Positions 45,450-57,061 of a stretch of 64,000 nucleotides of DNA are shown piece after piece. The notes under the pieces were generated by a model. That model saw only the letters and a program-made list of their open reading frames with translations. It ran no database searches and had not been told where the DNA came from. Position 1 is the first letter of the stretch; each line of letters opens with the position of its first letter. Position numbers and translations under genes: made by a program. This DNA comes from Rhodovulum sp. ES.010 (lineage in GTDB: Bacteria > Pseudomonadota > Alphaproteobacteria > Rhodobacterales > Rhodobacteraceae), in assembly GCF_900142935.1 (NCBI RefSeq), contig NZ_FSRS01000001.1, forward strand, positions 1,746,001 to 1,810,000. Reading direction: 5' to 3'.

Positions 45450-45565
45450 CAGCTGTCATAGTAAATTCATTTGAAACAAAGATGACGCGGTGGTTTCGGT
45501 TTTTTAGGATGTCGTCGGCCCCGCGTCGGCGCATGGCTTCGCAATCGACCATTCGGAGAACACGC

Positions 45566-46876
45566 ATGATCCTGAACCGCTCAACGACCGCCCTGGCCGC
45601 GGTGCTGGCGCTTGGCGCCGCCCCCGTCGCCGCCCAGACCGAGATCCAGTTCTGGCACGCCATGGGCGGGACCCTCGGCGAGAAGGTCGAGGAGATCGCC
45701 AACGGCTTCAACGAAAGCCAGGACGAGTTCGTCGTGTTGCCCACCTACAAGGGCAACTACACCGAGAACATGACCGCCGCGATCGCCGCCTTCCGCGCCG
45801 GGCAACAGCCGCATATCGTGCAGGTCTTTGAAGTCGGCACCGCCACCATGATGGCCGCCGAGGGCGCGGTGAAGCCGGTCTACCAGATCATGGAACAGGC
45901 CGTCATCGACTGGAACCCCGACGCCTACCTGCCCGCCGTCCGGTCCTACTACTCCACCCCCGAGGGCCAGCTTCTGTCGTTGCCCTTCAACTCCTCGACG
46001 CCGGTCCTGTGGTACAATCAGGACCTGCTGACCGAGGCCGGCATCGAAGACGTGCCGTCGACCTGGGACCAGATGTTCGCCGCGGCCGACAAGCTGCAGG
46101 AGAACGGCCACGACTGCGCCTTCTCGTTCGGCTGGCAGTCCTGGGTGATGATCGAGAACTACCTCGCCTGGCATGACGAGCCGATCGGCACGCAGGAAAA
46201 CGGCTTCGCCGGCCTCGACACCGAACTGGTGATCGGCCAGAGCGAGGACCTGACCACACTGCTCCAGCGCATCGCCGACAGCATGGAAGCGGGCACCTTC
46301 AAGTATGGCGGCCGCCGCGGCGACTCGCTGCCGCTCTTCACCTCGGGCGAATGCGCGATGTGGATGAACAGCTCGGCCTACTATGCCTCGATGAAGGAGC
46401 AGGCGGAGTTCGAGTTCGGCCAGGCCATGCTGCCGCTGAACACCGCGGCCGCCGACGCGCCGCAGAACTCGATCATCGGCGGCGCGACGCTGTGGGTGCT
46501 CGATGGACACGAAGACGCCGCCTACCAGGGCGTGGCCGAGTTCTTCAACTACATGTCGCGACCCGAGGTGCAGGCGGACTGGCACCAGTCCACCGGCTAC
46601 GTGCCGATCACCACCGCCGCCTACGAGCTGAGCCAGGAACAGGGCTTCTACGAGCAAGAGCCAGGCACCGACACCGCGATCAAGCAGCTTTCGCTGAACG
46701 AACCGACCGCGAATTCGGCCGGTCTCCGCTTCGGCAACTTCGTCCAGATCCGCGACATCATCAACGAAGAGCTCGAGGATCTGTGGGCCGGCAACCAGTC
46801 GGCCGCAGAGGCTCTCTCGAACGCGTCCGAACGCGGCAACGCGTTGCTGCGCGAATTCGAGGACGCGAACTCCTGA
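45566..46876 (+). CDS. ugpB: ABC transporter substrate-binding protein, UgpB type
   Basis: 436 residues from the ATG at 45566 (CGGAGA upstream). Signal peptide about 1-23 ([16 protein letters not shown]). [26 protein letters not shown] and the later [21 protein letters not shown] and [12 protein letters not shown] are UgpB-like blocks. It probably binds sn-glycerol-3-phosphate or a glycerophosphodiester in the periplasm. First gene of ugpBAEC. Confidence 0.92.
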   Translation: MILNRSTTALAAVLALGAAPVAAQTEIQFWHAMGGTLGEKVEEIANGFNESQDEFVVLPTYKGNYTENMTAAIAAFRAGQQPHIVQVFEVGTATMMAAEGAVKPVYQIMEQAVIDWNPDAYLPAVRSYYSTPEGQLLSLPFNSSTPVLWYNQDLLTEAGIEDVPSTWDQMFAAADKLQENGHDCAFSFGWQSWVMIENYLAWHDEPIGTQENGFAGLDTELVIGQSEDLTTLLQRIADSMEAGTFKYGGRRGDSLPLFTSGECAMWMNSSAYYASMKEQAEFEFGQAMLPLNTAAADAPQNSIIGGATLWVLDGHEDAAYQGVAEFFNYMSRPEVQADWHQSTGYVPITTAAYELSQEQGFYEQEPGTDTAIKQLSLNEPTANSAGLRFGNFVQIRDIINEELEDLWAGNQSAAEALSNASERGNALLREFEDANS

Positions 46877-46937
46877 AACCACTCACGACCGCGGGGGGCG
46901 GGCCATCGGTCCGCCCTTCGTGCATGGAGGGACCGAT

Positions 46938-47822
46938 TTGCGCACCAAGAAGGTCACGTTCCGCCACCGATGGCTTCCCTATCTCCTGGTGGCGCCGCAG
47001 ATCGCGATCACCCTTGTCTTCTTCATCTGGCCGGCCAGCCAGGCCCTTTACCAGTCGGTGCTGCGCCAGGACGCGTTCGGCCTGCGGACCGAGTTCGTGG
47101 GGCTGGCGAATTTCGCCCGGCTCTTCGGCGATCCGCTCTATCTTGAGAGCTTCGTCACCACGGTCGTCTTCAGCGCGCTCGTCGCGGGGCTGTCGATGGG
47201 GATCGCGCTGGTCCTGGCGGTGATGGCCGACCGGGTGATCCGCCAGGCCACGGCCTATCGCACGCTGCTGATCTGGCCCTATGCCGTCGCCCCGGCCGTC
47301 GCCGGCGTGCTGTGGTGGTTCCTGTTCAACCCCACCATCGGCATCGCGGCCTACGCGCTGGGCGTGCTGGGCTACGACTGGAACCATTACCAGAGCGGTA
47401 CCGACGCCATGACGCTTATCGTGATCGCGGCCGCCTGGCGGCAGGTGAGCTACAATTTCCTGTTCTTCCTGGCCGGACTGCAGGCGATCCCGCGGTCGCT
47501 GACCGAGGCGGCGGCCATCGACGGGGCCGGCCCGGTCAAGCGGTTCTGGACGATCCAGTTGCCGCTGCTATCGCCGACGGTGTTCTTCCTGATCGTGGTC
47601 AACGTCGTCTACGCGTTCTTCGAGACGTTCGGCATCGTCCACGCAACGACCAGCGGCGGGCCGGGCAACGACACGGTGATCCTCGTCTACAAGGTGTGGC
47701 GCGACGCCTTCGAGGGGCTGAACCTCGGCTCGTCCGCCGCGCAATCCGTGGTGCTGATGGCCATCGTGATCGCGCTGACCGCGATCCAGTTCCGTTATCT
47801 CGAACGGCGGGTGGAATACTGA
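46938..47822 (+). CDS. ugpA: ABC transporter permease, UgpA type
   Basis: 294 residues from the TTG at 46938, preferred because GGAGG lies 7 nt upstream; a GTG at 46920 would add 6 residues. Six membrane helices. The EAA loop reads [25 protein letters not shown]. The stop overlaps the ugpE start. Confidence 0.92.
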   Translation: MRTKKVTFRHRWLPYLLVAPQIAITLVFFIWPASQALYQSVLRQDAFGLRTEFVGLANFARLFGDPLYLESFVTTVVFSALVAGLSMGIALVLAVMADRVIRQATAYRTLLIWPYAVAPAVAGVLWWFLFNPTIGIAAYALGVLGYDWNHYQSGTDAMTLIVIAAAWRQVSYNFLFFLAGLQAIPRSLTEAAAIDGAGPVKRFWTIQLPLLSPTVFFLIVVNVVYAFFETFGIVHATTSGGPGNDTVILVYKVWRDAFEGLNLGSSAAQSVVLMAIVIALTAIQFRYLERRVEY

Positions 47823-48666
47823 TGGTCGAACGCCGCCCCCTACTGAGCTTCATCCAGCATGCCACGCTGATCCTCGGCGCGGCGATCTTCGTGTTCCCGA
47901 TCTACCTCGCCTTCGTCGCCTCGACCCATACGAGGACCGAGGTGAACAGCGGCCTGCCGCTGCTGCCGGGGGACCGGTTCCTCGAAAACTACGGCGCCGT
48001 CTTGGGCGAGGGCCTGTCGACCGCCGGGGCACCGCCGATCGGGCTGATGCTGATGAACTCCACGATCATGGCGTTGGCGATCACGCTGGGCAAGCTGGCG
48101 ATCTCGCTGTTGTCGTCCTTCGCCATCGTCTATTTCCGGTTCCCGTTCCGGGTGCTCGCGTTCTGGACGATCTTCATCACGCTGATGCTGCCGGTCGAGG
48201 TGCGCATCCTGCCGACCTACGAGGTCGTGGCGAAACTGGGGATGCTGAACTCCTATGCGGGCCTCTCGATCCCGCTGATCGCGTCGGCCACCGCGACCTT
48301 CCTGTTCCGCCAGTTCTTCATGACCGTGCCCGACGAGCTGACCGAGGCCGCGCGGATCGACGGGGCCGGGCCGATGAAGTTCTTCCGCGACATCCTCGTG
48401 CCGCTGTCGCGCACCAACATCGCGGCGCTCTTCGTGATCCTGTTCATCTACGGCTGGAACCAGTATCTCTGGCCGCTGCTCGTCACCACCGACGAGAGCT
48501 ATTACACCGTGGTCATGGGCATCCAGCGGCTCGCCAACGCGGCCGAGGAGGTGCCTCAATGGAACCTCATCATGACGACCGCGATCCTGGCGCTGCTGCC
48601 GCCCGTCATTGTGATCCTCGCGATGCAGCGCCTGTTCGTCCGCGGCCTTGTCGAAGTGGAGAAGTG

Positions 48667-48667
<1 letters not shown>
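47822..48667 (+). CDS. ugpE: ABC transporter permease, UgpE type
   Basis: 281 residues, six membrane helices. The EAA loop is [53 protein letters not shown] is the UgpE-type block. ATG overlaps the ugpA stop and the TGA overlaps the ugpC start. Confidence 0.93.
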
Positions 48668-49707
<1,040 letters not shown>

Positions 49708-49727
49708 CCGCACCCGATCCTGCCGGT

Positions 49728-51995
49728 TCAGAACTCCGTCCAGACGGTGTCGCCCGACACCTGTCTGGGGCGCGCGTCCGACGGGGCGGCCGGCGCCCGC
49801 CGAGGCGCCCCCGGCGCCTGGGCCGGACCGCCCAACCGGAACTTGGACACGATTTGCATCAGGCGGTCCGCCTCCTGCTTGAGCGTGGCGCCGGCGGCCG
49901 TGTTCTCCTCGACCATCGCGGCGTTCTGCTGGGTCATCTGGTCAAGCTGCGACACGCCGCCGTTGATCTCGCTCAGGCCGACCGACTGTTCCTGCGCGCC
50001 GGTGGCGATGCCATCGATCAAATCGGATATCTCGGCCACCTGCCCGACGATGACGGACAAGGCATCGCCGGCCCGGTTGACCCGCGACACGCCGGATTCC
50101 ACCTGCCGGGAACTGGTCTCGATCAGCCCTGTGATCTCCTTGGCCGCCTCGGCGGAGCGCTGGGCCAGCGCGCGCACCTCGGAGGCGACCACGGCGAAGC
50201 CACGGCCCGCCTCGCCCGCGCGCGCCGCCTCGACGCCCGCGTTCAGCGCAAGCAGGTTGGTCTGGAACGCGATGTCGTCGATTACGCCGATGATCTGCGT
50301 GATGCCGGTCGAGGAGTGCTCGATCTCGGACATCGCGCCGACCGCCTCCTTGACCACGGCGCCACTCTCTTCGGCGCCGCGCCGCGCCTTTGAAGCGGCA
50401 TCCGCCACCTCGGCTGCTCCCTCCGCCGTCGACCGCACGCTGGTCGTCAACTCGTCCATCGCCGCCGCGGTCTCTTCCAGAGTCGCGGCCTGGCTTTCGG
50501 TACGCTGCGACAGGTGGTCCGAGGCGCCGCTGATCTCCTCGGCCCGCGCCTGCACTTCTTGCGCATTCTCCATAACGGCGCCGATGATGTCGCGCATCGC
50601 GTCGACGGTGCCGTTGAAATCAGCCCGGATCTGCTCGTAGCTGTCGGGGAAACGCTCCTCCAGCCGCTGGGTGAGATCGCCATCGGCCAGCCCGCGCATC
50701 GCGGCGCCCAACCGGTCGACGACGCGCTGCTGGTCTTGGCGGTCCTCTTCCTGCTGGGCGGAAAGATGCTCCGCCTCCGCCAGTCTGTCGCGGAACGCGA
50801 CCAGATCGCGCCCCATCGTCCCGATCTCGTCGAGCCGGTCGGCGGTGGCGACCGAAGCGGTATGGTCGCCGCCCGAAACCGCGTTCATCGAGGCCAGGAA
50901 GTCCCTCAGCGGCCGGGTGATCGTGCGGGCGACGAGAACGCTGAGGCCAACACCGACGGCGAGGCCGACGACCACGAACAGCACGACGCCGTTGCGCAGG
51001 GAAATGAGCCCCGCGAGATACTCCTGGCGGTCCAGTTCCGCGACCAGGGTCCAATCGGCAAAATCGACATCCACGGGCAGCGTGTAGACGATGCTGTCGA
51101 GCCCGGTGATACCCTCCACCCCGTGGTGAAGGCCCGTCTCGCCGGCGCGCAAGGCGGTGACGAAGGCGCGCTCGGGCAGCGGCGTGAGCACTTCGAACCG
51201 GTCCCCAAGGCGCGAGTAGGTCCGTGCGCGACCGTCGGCCCCCGCGATATACATGTCCCCGTGGGCGCCCAGGAGGGAGGCCTGGCTGACCAGCGCCGAC
51301 AGATCCCCGATCGGAATCTGGACCGCGAGCAGGCCGAGCCTTTCGCCCCGCTCGTCGAAAACAGGCGCGGCCATGAAGGCGGCCGGGGCGTCCCCGCTCG
51401 GCGCATACTCGCCGATATCGGACACGGCCACGCTGCCGGCCGGCGCCGCCGCGGCTTCGCGCACCACGCGGCCCAGGCCCGAATCGGCGTAGGTGCCGGA
51501 AACCAGATTCGTCCCGAACTCGGCCTCCTTGGTAACCGAGTAGACCAACCATCCATCCGGGTCGAAAAGGAAGACGTCGTAGTAGCCGAACCCCTCCAGC
51601 ATCCTCGCGAAATCGGCATGCTGGCGGTCATGCACCCGACCGTAGGCCCCGGGGGCGCCCGCCGGCTGCGGACTGGCCGAGGTATACGCCGCGCGGACGG
51701 CGGCCAGGCTGGCCCCCTCCGCATCCAGCGACTCGCGGAATGCAGCGAGCGCACGTGCCAACGAGGGGCTGGCCGCCTGCGCAGCGATGGCCGTTTCGCG
51801 ATCGGCAAACCAGTCCGCCACGCGATCGGTCTGGTCGTTCGCCATCGCCGCCAGGTCGTTGACGGCGCCTTCGTAGCTGATCTGGTAGGCCCGGTTGTAC
51901 AGGAGGGCCCCCAGACCGGCCATCGAGACGAACATGATGGCGACAATCATCACGGTCAGCCGTGAACCGATCGGCAGTTCCAGGACTCTCTTCAT
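49728..51995 (-). CDS. Methyl-accepting chemotaxis protein
   Basis: 755 residues. TM1 about 13-34, a large periplasmic Cache-like sensor to about 325, TM2 about 335-355, then HAMP (ARTITRPLRDFLASMN), a second HAMP-like segment (AAMRGLADGDLTQRL), and the signalling domain. The hairpin tip is the VRALAQRSAEAAKEI region. The C-terminal VWTEF is a W-x-x-F pentapeptide that can tether CheR/CheB. It faces the ugp operon; a link to glycerol-phosphate sensing is only positional. Confidence 0.95.
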   Translation of the reverse strand: MKRVLELPIGSRLTVMIVAIMFVSMAGLGALLYNRAYQISYEGAVNDLAAMANDQTDRVADWFADRETAIAAQAASPSLARALAAFRESLDAEGASLAAVRAAYTSASPQPAGAPGAYGRVHDRQHADFARMLEGFGYYDVFLFDPDGWLVYSVTKEAEFGTNLVSGTYADSGLGRVVREAAAAPAGSVAVSDIGEYAPSGDAPAAFMAAPVFDERGERLGLLAVQIPIGDLSALVSQASLLGAHGDMYIAGADGRARTYSRLGDRFEVLTPLPERAFVTALRAGETGLHHGVEGITGLDSIVYTLPVDVDFADWTLVAELDRQEYLAGLISLRNGVVLFVVVGLAVGVGLSVLVARTITRPLRDFLASMNAVSGGDHTASVATADRLDEIGTMGRDLVAFRDRLAEAEHLSAQQEEDRQDQQRVVDRLGAAMRGLADGDLTQRLEERFPDSYEQIRADFNGTVDAMRDIIGAVMENAQEVQARAEEISGASDHLSQRTESQAATLEETAAAMDELTTSVRSTAEGAAEVADAASKARRGAEESGAVVKEAVGAMSEIEHSSTGITQIIGVIDDIAFQTNLLALNAGVEAARAGEAGRGFAVVASEVRALAQRSAEAAKEITGLIETSSRQVESGVSRVNRAGDALSVIVGQVAEISDLIDGIATGAQEQSVGLSEINGGVSQLDQMTQQNAAMVEENTAAGATLKQEADRLMQIVSKFRLGGPAQAPGAPRRAPAAPSDARPRQVSGDTVWTEF

Positions 51996-52315
51996 TGGTA
52001 CGCGGGCTCCATCCAGTTAACTGCCAAAGAAAATCGGCTACGGCCCTGCTACCGCGGATACCTACAAGAAAGTCCTAAGGTCGGCCGCTTGCGCCGGGGC
52101 TCGCCGGCGGGCCTATTGTTAGAACTTGTCTAAATTAAGGCCTTGTGCGAAAAGAGCGCCTCGGATGATACACGCATCCCGGACGCGGGCGGGCGCCCAG
52201 TGCCGGTCGGCCAAACCTGCGCGCGCAATGGGTGCGTCGGCTTCCCGTGTTGCGCCACCGACGGGGCGATCAGCCTGAACGCGAGTATCTCAGTCCCTTG
52301 CGGATTCAGTGCGCC
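51996..52315. other. Intergenic upstream of the chemoreceptor
   Basis: 320 bp. A lower-GC stretch near 52015-52145 (TTGTTAGAACTTGTCTAAATTAAGG) is the probable promoter zone of the chemoreceptor gene. No gene is supported here. Confidence 0.45.
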
Positions 52316-52435
52316 ATGACCCGCTTGCCCGCCCTCGTCAGCGCCCTTGCCTGCCTTGCACCCGCGGGCGCCGTCAACGATCTGTCGCACCGCTTCGTGA
52401 TGCCGAGCACGGGCGGCTGCCCGGCCGGCGAAGAC
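52316..52435 (+). pseudogene. 5' stub of an exported protein, cut by an IS3 element
   Basis: 40 codons with a signal peptide (MTRLPALVSALACLAPAGA) and then VNDLSHRFVMPSTGGCPAG, cut by the IS3-type element at 52436. The rest of the gene is not seen on the other side of the element. The protein family cannot be named. Confidence 0.4.
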
Positions 52436-52463
52436 TGGAGTGCGCCCCTGCGGGTGGACACGA

Positions 52464-53372
52464 TCAGGCGGCGTTTTTGACCATGGCGCGAGCGTGGCGG
52501 TCTTCGAACTGGGCGGGGCTGAGATACCCCAGGGCTGAATGTAGGCGGCAGCTGTTGTAGGCTTCGATGAAACGGGGGACGCCGACTGCGACTTCCTCAT
52601 ACGTTTCATACTCCATCAGGTATGCATCCTCCACCTTCAGCGTCTTCATGAAACTCTCGGCCTGTGCGTTGTCATACGGATTTCCGCGACGGCTCATGGA
52701 GCCGAGGAAACCGTGTTCGGCGAGAATGCTGCGATGCGGTTCTGACGCGTACTGGGATCCGCGGTCCGTGTGGAAGAGGCAGCCGGGCAAGGGGCGCCGC
52801 TCCGCGATAGCGTTTTCGAGCGCCTTCGCTGCCAGGCGGGCATCGATTCCGCGGCCGACGGCATGGCCGACAACGCGCCGCGAGCAGGCGTCGAGGATCA
52901 GCGCGGCATAGGAGAAGCCTCCGCGGATGGCGATGTACGTCAGGTCGGCCACCCAGAGCTGGTCCGGGCCATGAACCTCGAACTCCTTAGCGATGAACGG
53001 AAAGATCGGCCCGCCATGATCGCTGTCGGTCGTGCTCACGAAACGCCGGCGCAGCCGCGGGTTCAGGTCGTTCTCCTTCATCAGCCGCCGCACCTTCTTA
53101 GAGTTGACGACCATGCCTCTGTGGCGGAGCTCGGCACCGACACGGCGATAGCCATAGCCCTCGAACTCGTCGGTAATCGCCCGGATTTCCGCGATGATCG
53201 CTGCGTCGCCGGGCTTCGGACCGGAATCGGCATAGAAGCTGGATCGCGCGACACCCATCGGCTTACATCCTCGCCGGATCGGGAGGCCGCGGGGCCGACA
53301 GTCCCGGATATAGGCCCGTTTCTCGGCAAGCGTCCTGAGCGCTGAGCCCCTTTTGAGACAGCTCGATCTCAC
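52464..53372 (-). CDS. IS3-family transposase OrfB
   Basis: About 302 residues. The DDE integrase core is clear: [27 protein letters not shown], and [16 protein letters not shown]-terminal [12 protein letters not shown]. The frame relation to OrfA is +1 rather than the usual -1, so fusion by programmed shift is doubtful or an indel is present. The first recognisable residues overlap the end of OrfA. Confidence 0.88.
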   Translation of the reverse strand: MRSSCLKRGSALRTLAEKRAYIRDCRPRGLPIRRGCKPMGVARSSFYADSGPKPGDAAIIAEIRAITDEFEGYGYRRVGAELRHRGMVVNSKKVRRLMKENDLNPRLRRRFVSTTDSDHGGPIFPFIAKEFEVHGPDQLWVADLTYIAIRGGFSYAALILDACSRRVVGHAVGRGIDARLAAKALENAIAERRPLPGCLFHTDRGSQYASEPHRSILAEHGFLGSMSRRGNPYDNAQAESFMKTLKVEDAYLMEYETYEEVAVGVPRFIEAYNSCRLHSALGYLSPAQFEDRHARAMVKNAA

Positions 53373-53613
53373 GGGCCTGGCGACCGGCCAGGCGCTCGAG
53401 CGCGGCTATCCGGGCTTCGCATTCGGCCATCAGCTCAGCTGCCGCCACGTCCTCGTCGAGGGCGCCGGCGTCTGCCTTTTCGACCCAGATGCGGATCAGG
53501 TTGCGCGACAGATCGTGGCGGCGGCCGAGTGCATGCAGCGTCTCGCCGCCATGATACTCGGCGACGACCTGGCGCTTGAATTCGGTACTGTGACTACGGT
53601 GGCGTCTGGACAT
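53263..53613 (-). CDS. IS3-family transposase OrfA
   Basis: 116 residues. The N-terminal helix-turn-helix ([35 protein letters not shown]) and the following leucine-zipper helix ([22 protein letters not shown]) are the OrfA signature. The last 30 residues overlap OrfB in another frame. Confidence 0.83.
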   Translation of the reverse strand: MSRRHRSHSTEFKRQVVAEYHGGETLHALGRRHDLSRNLIRIWVEKADAGALDEDVAAAELMAECEARIAALERLAGRQAREIELSQKGLSAQDACRETGLYPGLSAPRPPDPARM

Positions 53614-53689
53614 GGGCTTTCTTCCTCTGAAAGCCCGTAGGGGATCAATTCAACCGGTCCGACTGGTCCACCCGCAGGGGCGCACTCCA

Positions 53690-54154
53690 TAGCTGACCTC
53701 TCATAGCGTCACCATCTTCGTTCAATCGTCCGATCATAACGGCAAGATTTGCGTGCAAAAGCCGTCGCCGCGCTACACGTGCACAAACTGTCGCCGCGCT
53801 ACAGCCAAGCGCAGACCGCGCAACGGCATAGAACTGATACCCAAATGAGACCCATAGCGGAATAGCACTGCGAGACCTGACAGGCGGCGCGCGCCAAGAT
53901 ATTGTTTTTATTTGCAAAAAGTGGTGCCCGGGGGCGGCATAAACTGTTGTTTTTATTGTAATATGTTGCGGGGCGGTGGGACTTTTTTCTTTCACCATGT
54001 TTATTGGATTTTTCCGGATATGTGTCCCACTTTTCCGATGGGGATTCAGGCCGGAGTTCACTGCTCGGGCCGGTGCCGCATCGCCGCAGCGCCTGGACAT
54101 GACGGCGGCGATCCTTAGGAATGGTGACAGTAAGGAAGATCAATCTGGACGAGT
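53690..54154. other. AT-rich upstream region of the HIT-helicase gene
   Basis: 465 bp. Two copies of a 14-bp direct repeat GTCGCCGCGCTACA lie near 53765 and 53791. From 53900 to 54030 GC is very low for this genome, with two TTGTTTTTATT(G/T) boxes about 46 bp apart and an inverted GTGGGAC...GTCCCAC pair (about 53977 and 54024). A 13-codon ORF (54121-54162, ATG after AGGA) overlaps the GTG of the next gene. It is likely the promoter/leader of the helicase gene. Confidence 0.5.
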
Positions 54155-57004
54155 GTGACTAACCCGCGCCTCACCTGCCCGATCTGCATGCACCGTGAGG
54201 CCGGATTGATCCCCGCCCCTCGGCATGTGCCCGCGTGGGATGATCTGACCGTCCCGGAACAGATGGCGATGCTGGCCGAAGTGGGCACCGCACTTGGTCG
54301 CGGCACGGCTGGTTTCTCTGCCTCATCCGATCACGGCCATTTCCACCTGCGGGAAGCCAGTACGGCGCGTCTGACAACCGGCGGCCGCGATCCGCTTCTA
54401 CCGCTGCTCGCCGAGCGTCTCGACACCGCGCACTCGGTCGACTTGGCAGTTGCCTTCGCCATGGACAGCGGCGTGGCCCTGCTGGAGCCCTGGTTCCGGG
54501 AGCTGCTGGCGCGCGGCGGGCGGCTCAGGATCGTGGTGGGCGACTATCTCGACACGACCGACCCGACCGCCTTGGCCCGTTTGCTGGACCTAGAAGGCGC
54601 GGAGCTCTTCGTGTTCGAAACTGGCGGCCTCAGCTTTCACCCCAAGGCCTGGCTATTCCGTGCCGCCGATGCACGCGGGGCGGCAATTGTCGGTAGCTCG
54701 AACCTGTCTCAATCGGCGCTGACCGATGGTGCGGAATGGAACCTGCATTCCGAAGACGCGGCAGACAGTGTCGGGGTGGCTTTTCAGGACTTGCTGGCAT
54801 GCCCCGAGGTAAAACCGCTGACGGCAGCATGGGTCGATGCCTATGCGAAACGCCGCAGGGCGCGCCCGATGCCCGAATTCACCGCCCGCGTTGTGGCAGA
54901 AGAAGGCCCACCACCGGAGCCGCATACGATCCAGCAGGAGGCGCTGGCGGCGCTTACACAAAGCCGTTCGAACGGCCACCGCGCCGGGCTTGTCGTGCTG
55001 GCCACCGGGCTGGGCAAGACCTGGCTGGCGGCTTTCGACACGATCCGTGCTAGGGCGGGCCGCATCCTCTTCGTCGCCCATCGCGACGAAATCCTAACCC
55101 AAGCCATGGCGGCCTTTCGCAAGGTCCGCCCCGAAGCCAAACTGGGCCGCTACACGGGCACCGAGAAAGAGGCAAATTCAGAAATCCTCTTCGCCTCGGT
55201 TCAGACACTTGGCCGCGTCGGTCACTTGCGCCAATTCGACCGAGACCATTTCGACTATATCGTGGTTGATGAATTCCACCACGCCGCGGCCCGCACCTAC
55301 CAGAAGCTGATCGAGCATTTCACGCCCGGCTTCCTGCTCGGCCTGACCGCTACGCCCGACCGGACGGATGGCGCGGACCTTCTCGGCCTCTGCGGTGAAA
55401 ACCTCGTCTACGAATGCGACCTGTTCCGCGGGATCGACGCAGGACATCTGGCGCCCTTCCACTATTTCGGCGTTCCGGATGACGTGGATTACGCACAGAT
55501 CCCCTGGCGTTCCGGCCAGTTCGACCCCACCGCGCTGGACGCAGCCCTGGCCACCGAGGCGCGGGCGGTAAATGCGTTGGAACAATACCGCAAGCGCGCA
55601 ACCGGCCCAGCGATCGGCTTTTGCTGTTCTATGCGCCACGCCGACTACATGGCGGATTACTTCCGCAACGCCGGTCTGAAGGCTGTTGCCGTCCATTCGG
55701 GCCAAGGCTCCGCCCCGCGGGCGAGCTCCCTCGCAGCGCTTGGTCGCGGCGAGATCGACATCCTCTTCGCGGTCGACATGTTCAACGAAGGCGTGGACGT
55801 GCCCGAGATCGGCACCGTGCTGATGCTGCGTCCCACCGAAAGCGCGATTATCTGGCTGCAACAACTCGGCCGCGGCCTGCGCCGCGTCGAGGGCAAGGTG
55901 CTGCAGGTGATCGACTACATCGGCAACCACCGCAGCTTCCTCACCAAGGTCGCAACCCTTCTGCAGGCCGGCGCAGGCGATCGCTCGATCTCGACCAAGC
56001 TGGACGTGCTTCAGGCCGGTGAGTTCCAAATGCCCCAGGGCTGCGAGATCACCTATGAGCTCGAAGTCATCGACATCCTGCGCAATCTCCTCCGCCCGAA
56101 AGAAGGCGCGGCGGAGCTTGAAGCCTTCTATGTCGATTTCCGGGACCGGACCGGTATCCGCCCCACGGCTGTCGAAGTCTTCCGCAACGGCTTCGACCCC
56201 CGCGCCTCCGGCCATGGCGGCTGGTTCGATTTCGTGCGGGACATGGGCGATCCCTTGCCCGAACGTCCTTTCGCCACTCACGGTCGTCTCTTGGGTGAAT
56301 TGGAACGGCCCAGGGGTTTGTCCCGATCCGCCTTGACCGGACTGCGCGACGTCGTAGCCGGGCGGCAACCGAGCGAAGGCGCGTCAGAGCTTGCCTTCAA
56401 CCCGCACCTGGCTCAGGGCAGCGACGGCTTTCGGTTGGCCCGGCCAGACGCCTCAGGTGAGTTGGAACTGCTTGTGCGCGAGTTGGTCGAATGGCGCCTG
56501 GCGGAAGCGCCCATCGTTCGCGAGGCCGCCGAGGCATCCGCAACCTTTGTCGGCAAGCCACAGGCTCTGGAGCTTTGGCAGCGCTACTACGTGCCGGACA
56601 TCGCCGAGTTCTTTGGCGAAGAGTACAAGCAAAACCTTTGGCGCACCGGGATGAAGGCGCTGCCGAAGAAGAAGATCATGGTGCTTCTAGCCAATGTTTC
56701 GACCCAGGACCTGACCTACGAAAACGCATTCCTCAGCCCGTCACGACTGAAATGGTTCAGCCAAAACCAGACGCGCCAGGACAGCAAGCATGGCCGGATC
56801 ATCAGCGGTGAGGAAGGTCATGAGGTACACCTGTTCATCCGCCGCGGGAACAAGGTGAACGGCAAGGTCAATCCATTCATCTATTGCGGGCAGCCCAGGT
56901 TCGCTGGATGGGAGGGTGAGAGGCCAATCGAAGTCCAATGGGAATTGGCTTCGCCGGCGCCGCGCGAGCTTTGGGCGGAGCTCGGAATTGCAGATCAAGA
57001 TTGA
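54155..57004 (+). CDS. HIT-like / PLD-like / SF2 helicase / DUF3427 fusion protein
   Basis: 949 residues from the GTG at 54155; a TAA at 54131 closes the frame upstream. Residues 1-70 form a compact HIT-like segment: CPIC (8-11), IPAPRHVPAWDDLT and the triad HGHFHL (H60, H62, H64). A PLD-like nuclease half-site follows: H162 and K164 in SFHPKAWLF, with GSSN (180-183). The helicase core has TIQQEAL, Walker A ATGLGKT (283-289), DEFH (372-375), GLTATPDR, and QQLGRGLR. The C-terminal ~160 residues are DUF3427 (LPKKKIMVLLANVST, FLSPSRLKWFSQNQT). Such SF2-PLD-DUF3427 proteins occur in defence islands; a role against phage or plasmid DNA is inferred. It lies between two IS3 elements and next to a type I restriction locus. 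Confidence 0.88.
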   Translation: MTNPRLTCPICMHREAGLIPAPRHVPAWDDLTVPEQMAMLAEVGTALGRGTAGFSASSDHGHFHLREASTARLTTGGRDPLLPLLAERLDTAHSVDLAVAFAMDSGVALLEPWFRELLARGGRLRIVVGDYLDTTDPTALARLLDLEGAELFVFETGGLSFHPKAWLFRAADARGAAIVGSSNLSQSALTDGAEWNLHSEDAADSVGVAFQDLLACPEVKPLTAAWVDAYAKRRRARPMPEFTARVVAEEGPPPEPHTIQQEALAALTQSRSNGHRAGLVVLATGLGKTWLAAFDTIRARAGRILFVAHRDEILTQAMAAFRKVRPEAKLGRYTGTEKEANSEILFASVQTLGRVGHLRQFDRDHFDYIVVDEFHHAAARTYQKLIEHFTPGFLLGLTATPDRTDGADLLGLCGENLVYECDLFRGIDAGHLAPFHYFGVPDDVDYAQIPWRSGQFDPTALDAALATEARAVNALEQYRKRATGPAIGFCCSMRHADYMADYFRNAGLKAVAVHSGQGSAPRASSLAALGRGEIDILFAVDMFNEGVDVPEIGTVLMLRPTESAIIWLQQLGRGLRRVEGKVLQVIDYIGNHRSFLTKVATLLQAGAGDRSISTKLDVLQAGEFQMPQGCEITYELEVIDILRNLLRPKEGAAELEAFYVDFRDRTGIRPTAVEVFRNGFDPRASGHGGWFDFVRDMGDPLPERPFATHGRLLGELERPRGLSRSALTGLRDVVAGRQPSEGASELAFNPHLAQGSDGFRLARPDASGELELLVRELVEWRLAEAPIVREAAEASATFVGKPQALELWQRYYVPDIAEFFGEEYKQNLWRTGMKALPKKKIMVLLANVSTQDLTYENAFLSPSRLKWFSQNQTRQDSKHGRIISGEEGHEVHLFIRRGNKVNGKVNPFIYCGQPRFAGWEGERPIEVQWELASPAPRELWAELGIADQD

Positions 57005-57061
57005 TAGCCTCGACAAAGCTAAATCAGCGTTGCCCCTGGGGGCATAGGAAGACAACGGCAC

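Larger units (their letters stand above)
52436..53689 (-). mobile_element. IS3-family insertion sequence
   Basis: 1254 bp with perfect 24-bp inverted ends beginning TGGAGTGCGCCCCTG. Flanking bases (GAC on the left, TAG on the right) do not match, so no target duplication is visible; deletion or recombination at one end is likely. Carries OrfA and OrfB on the minus strand. Confidence 0.92.

Noticed and set aside
53645..54100. Minus-strand 151-codon frame in the helicase leader region
   Set aside because: Crosses the IS3 end and AT-rich leader; no family resemblance and no ribosome-binding site.
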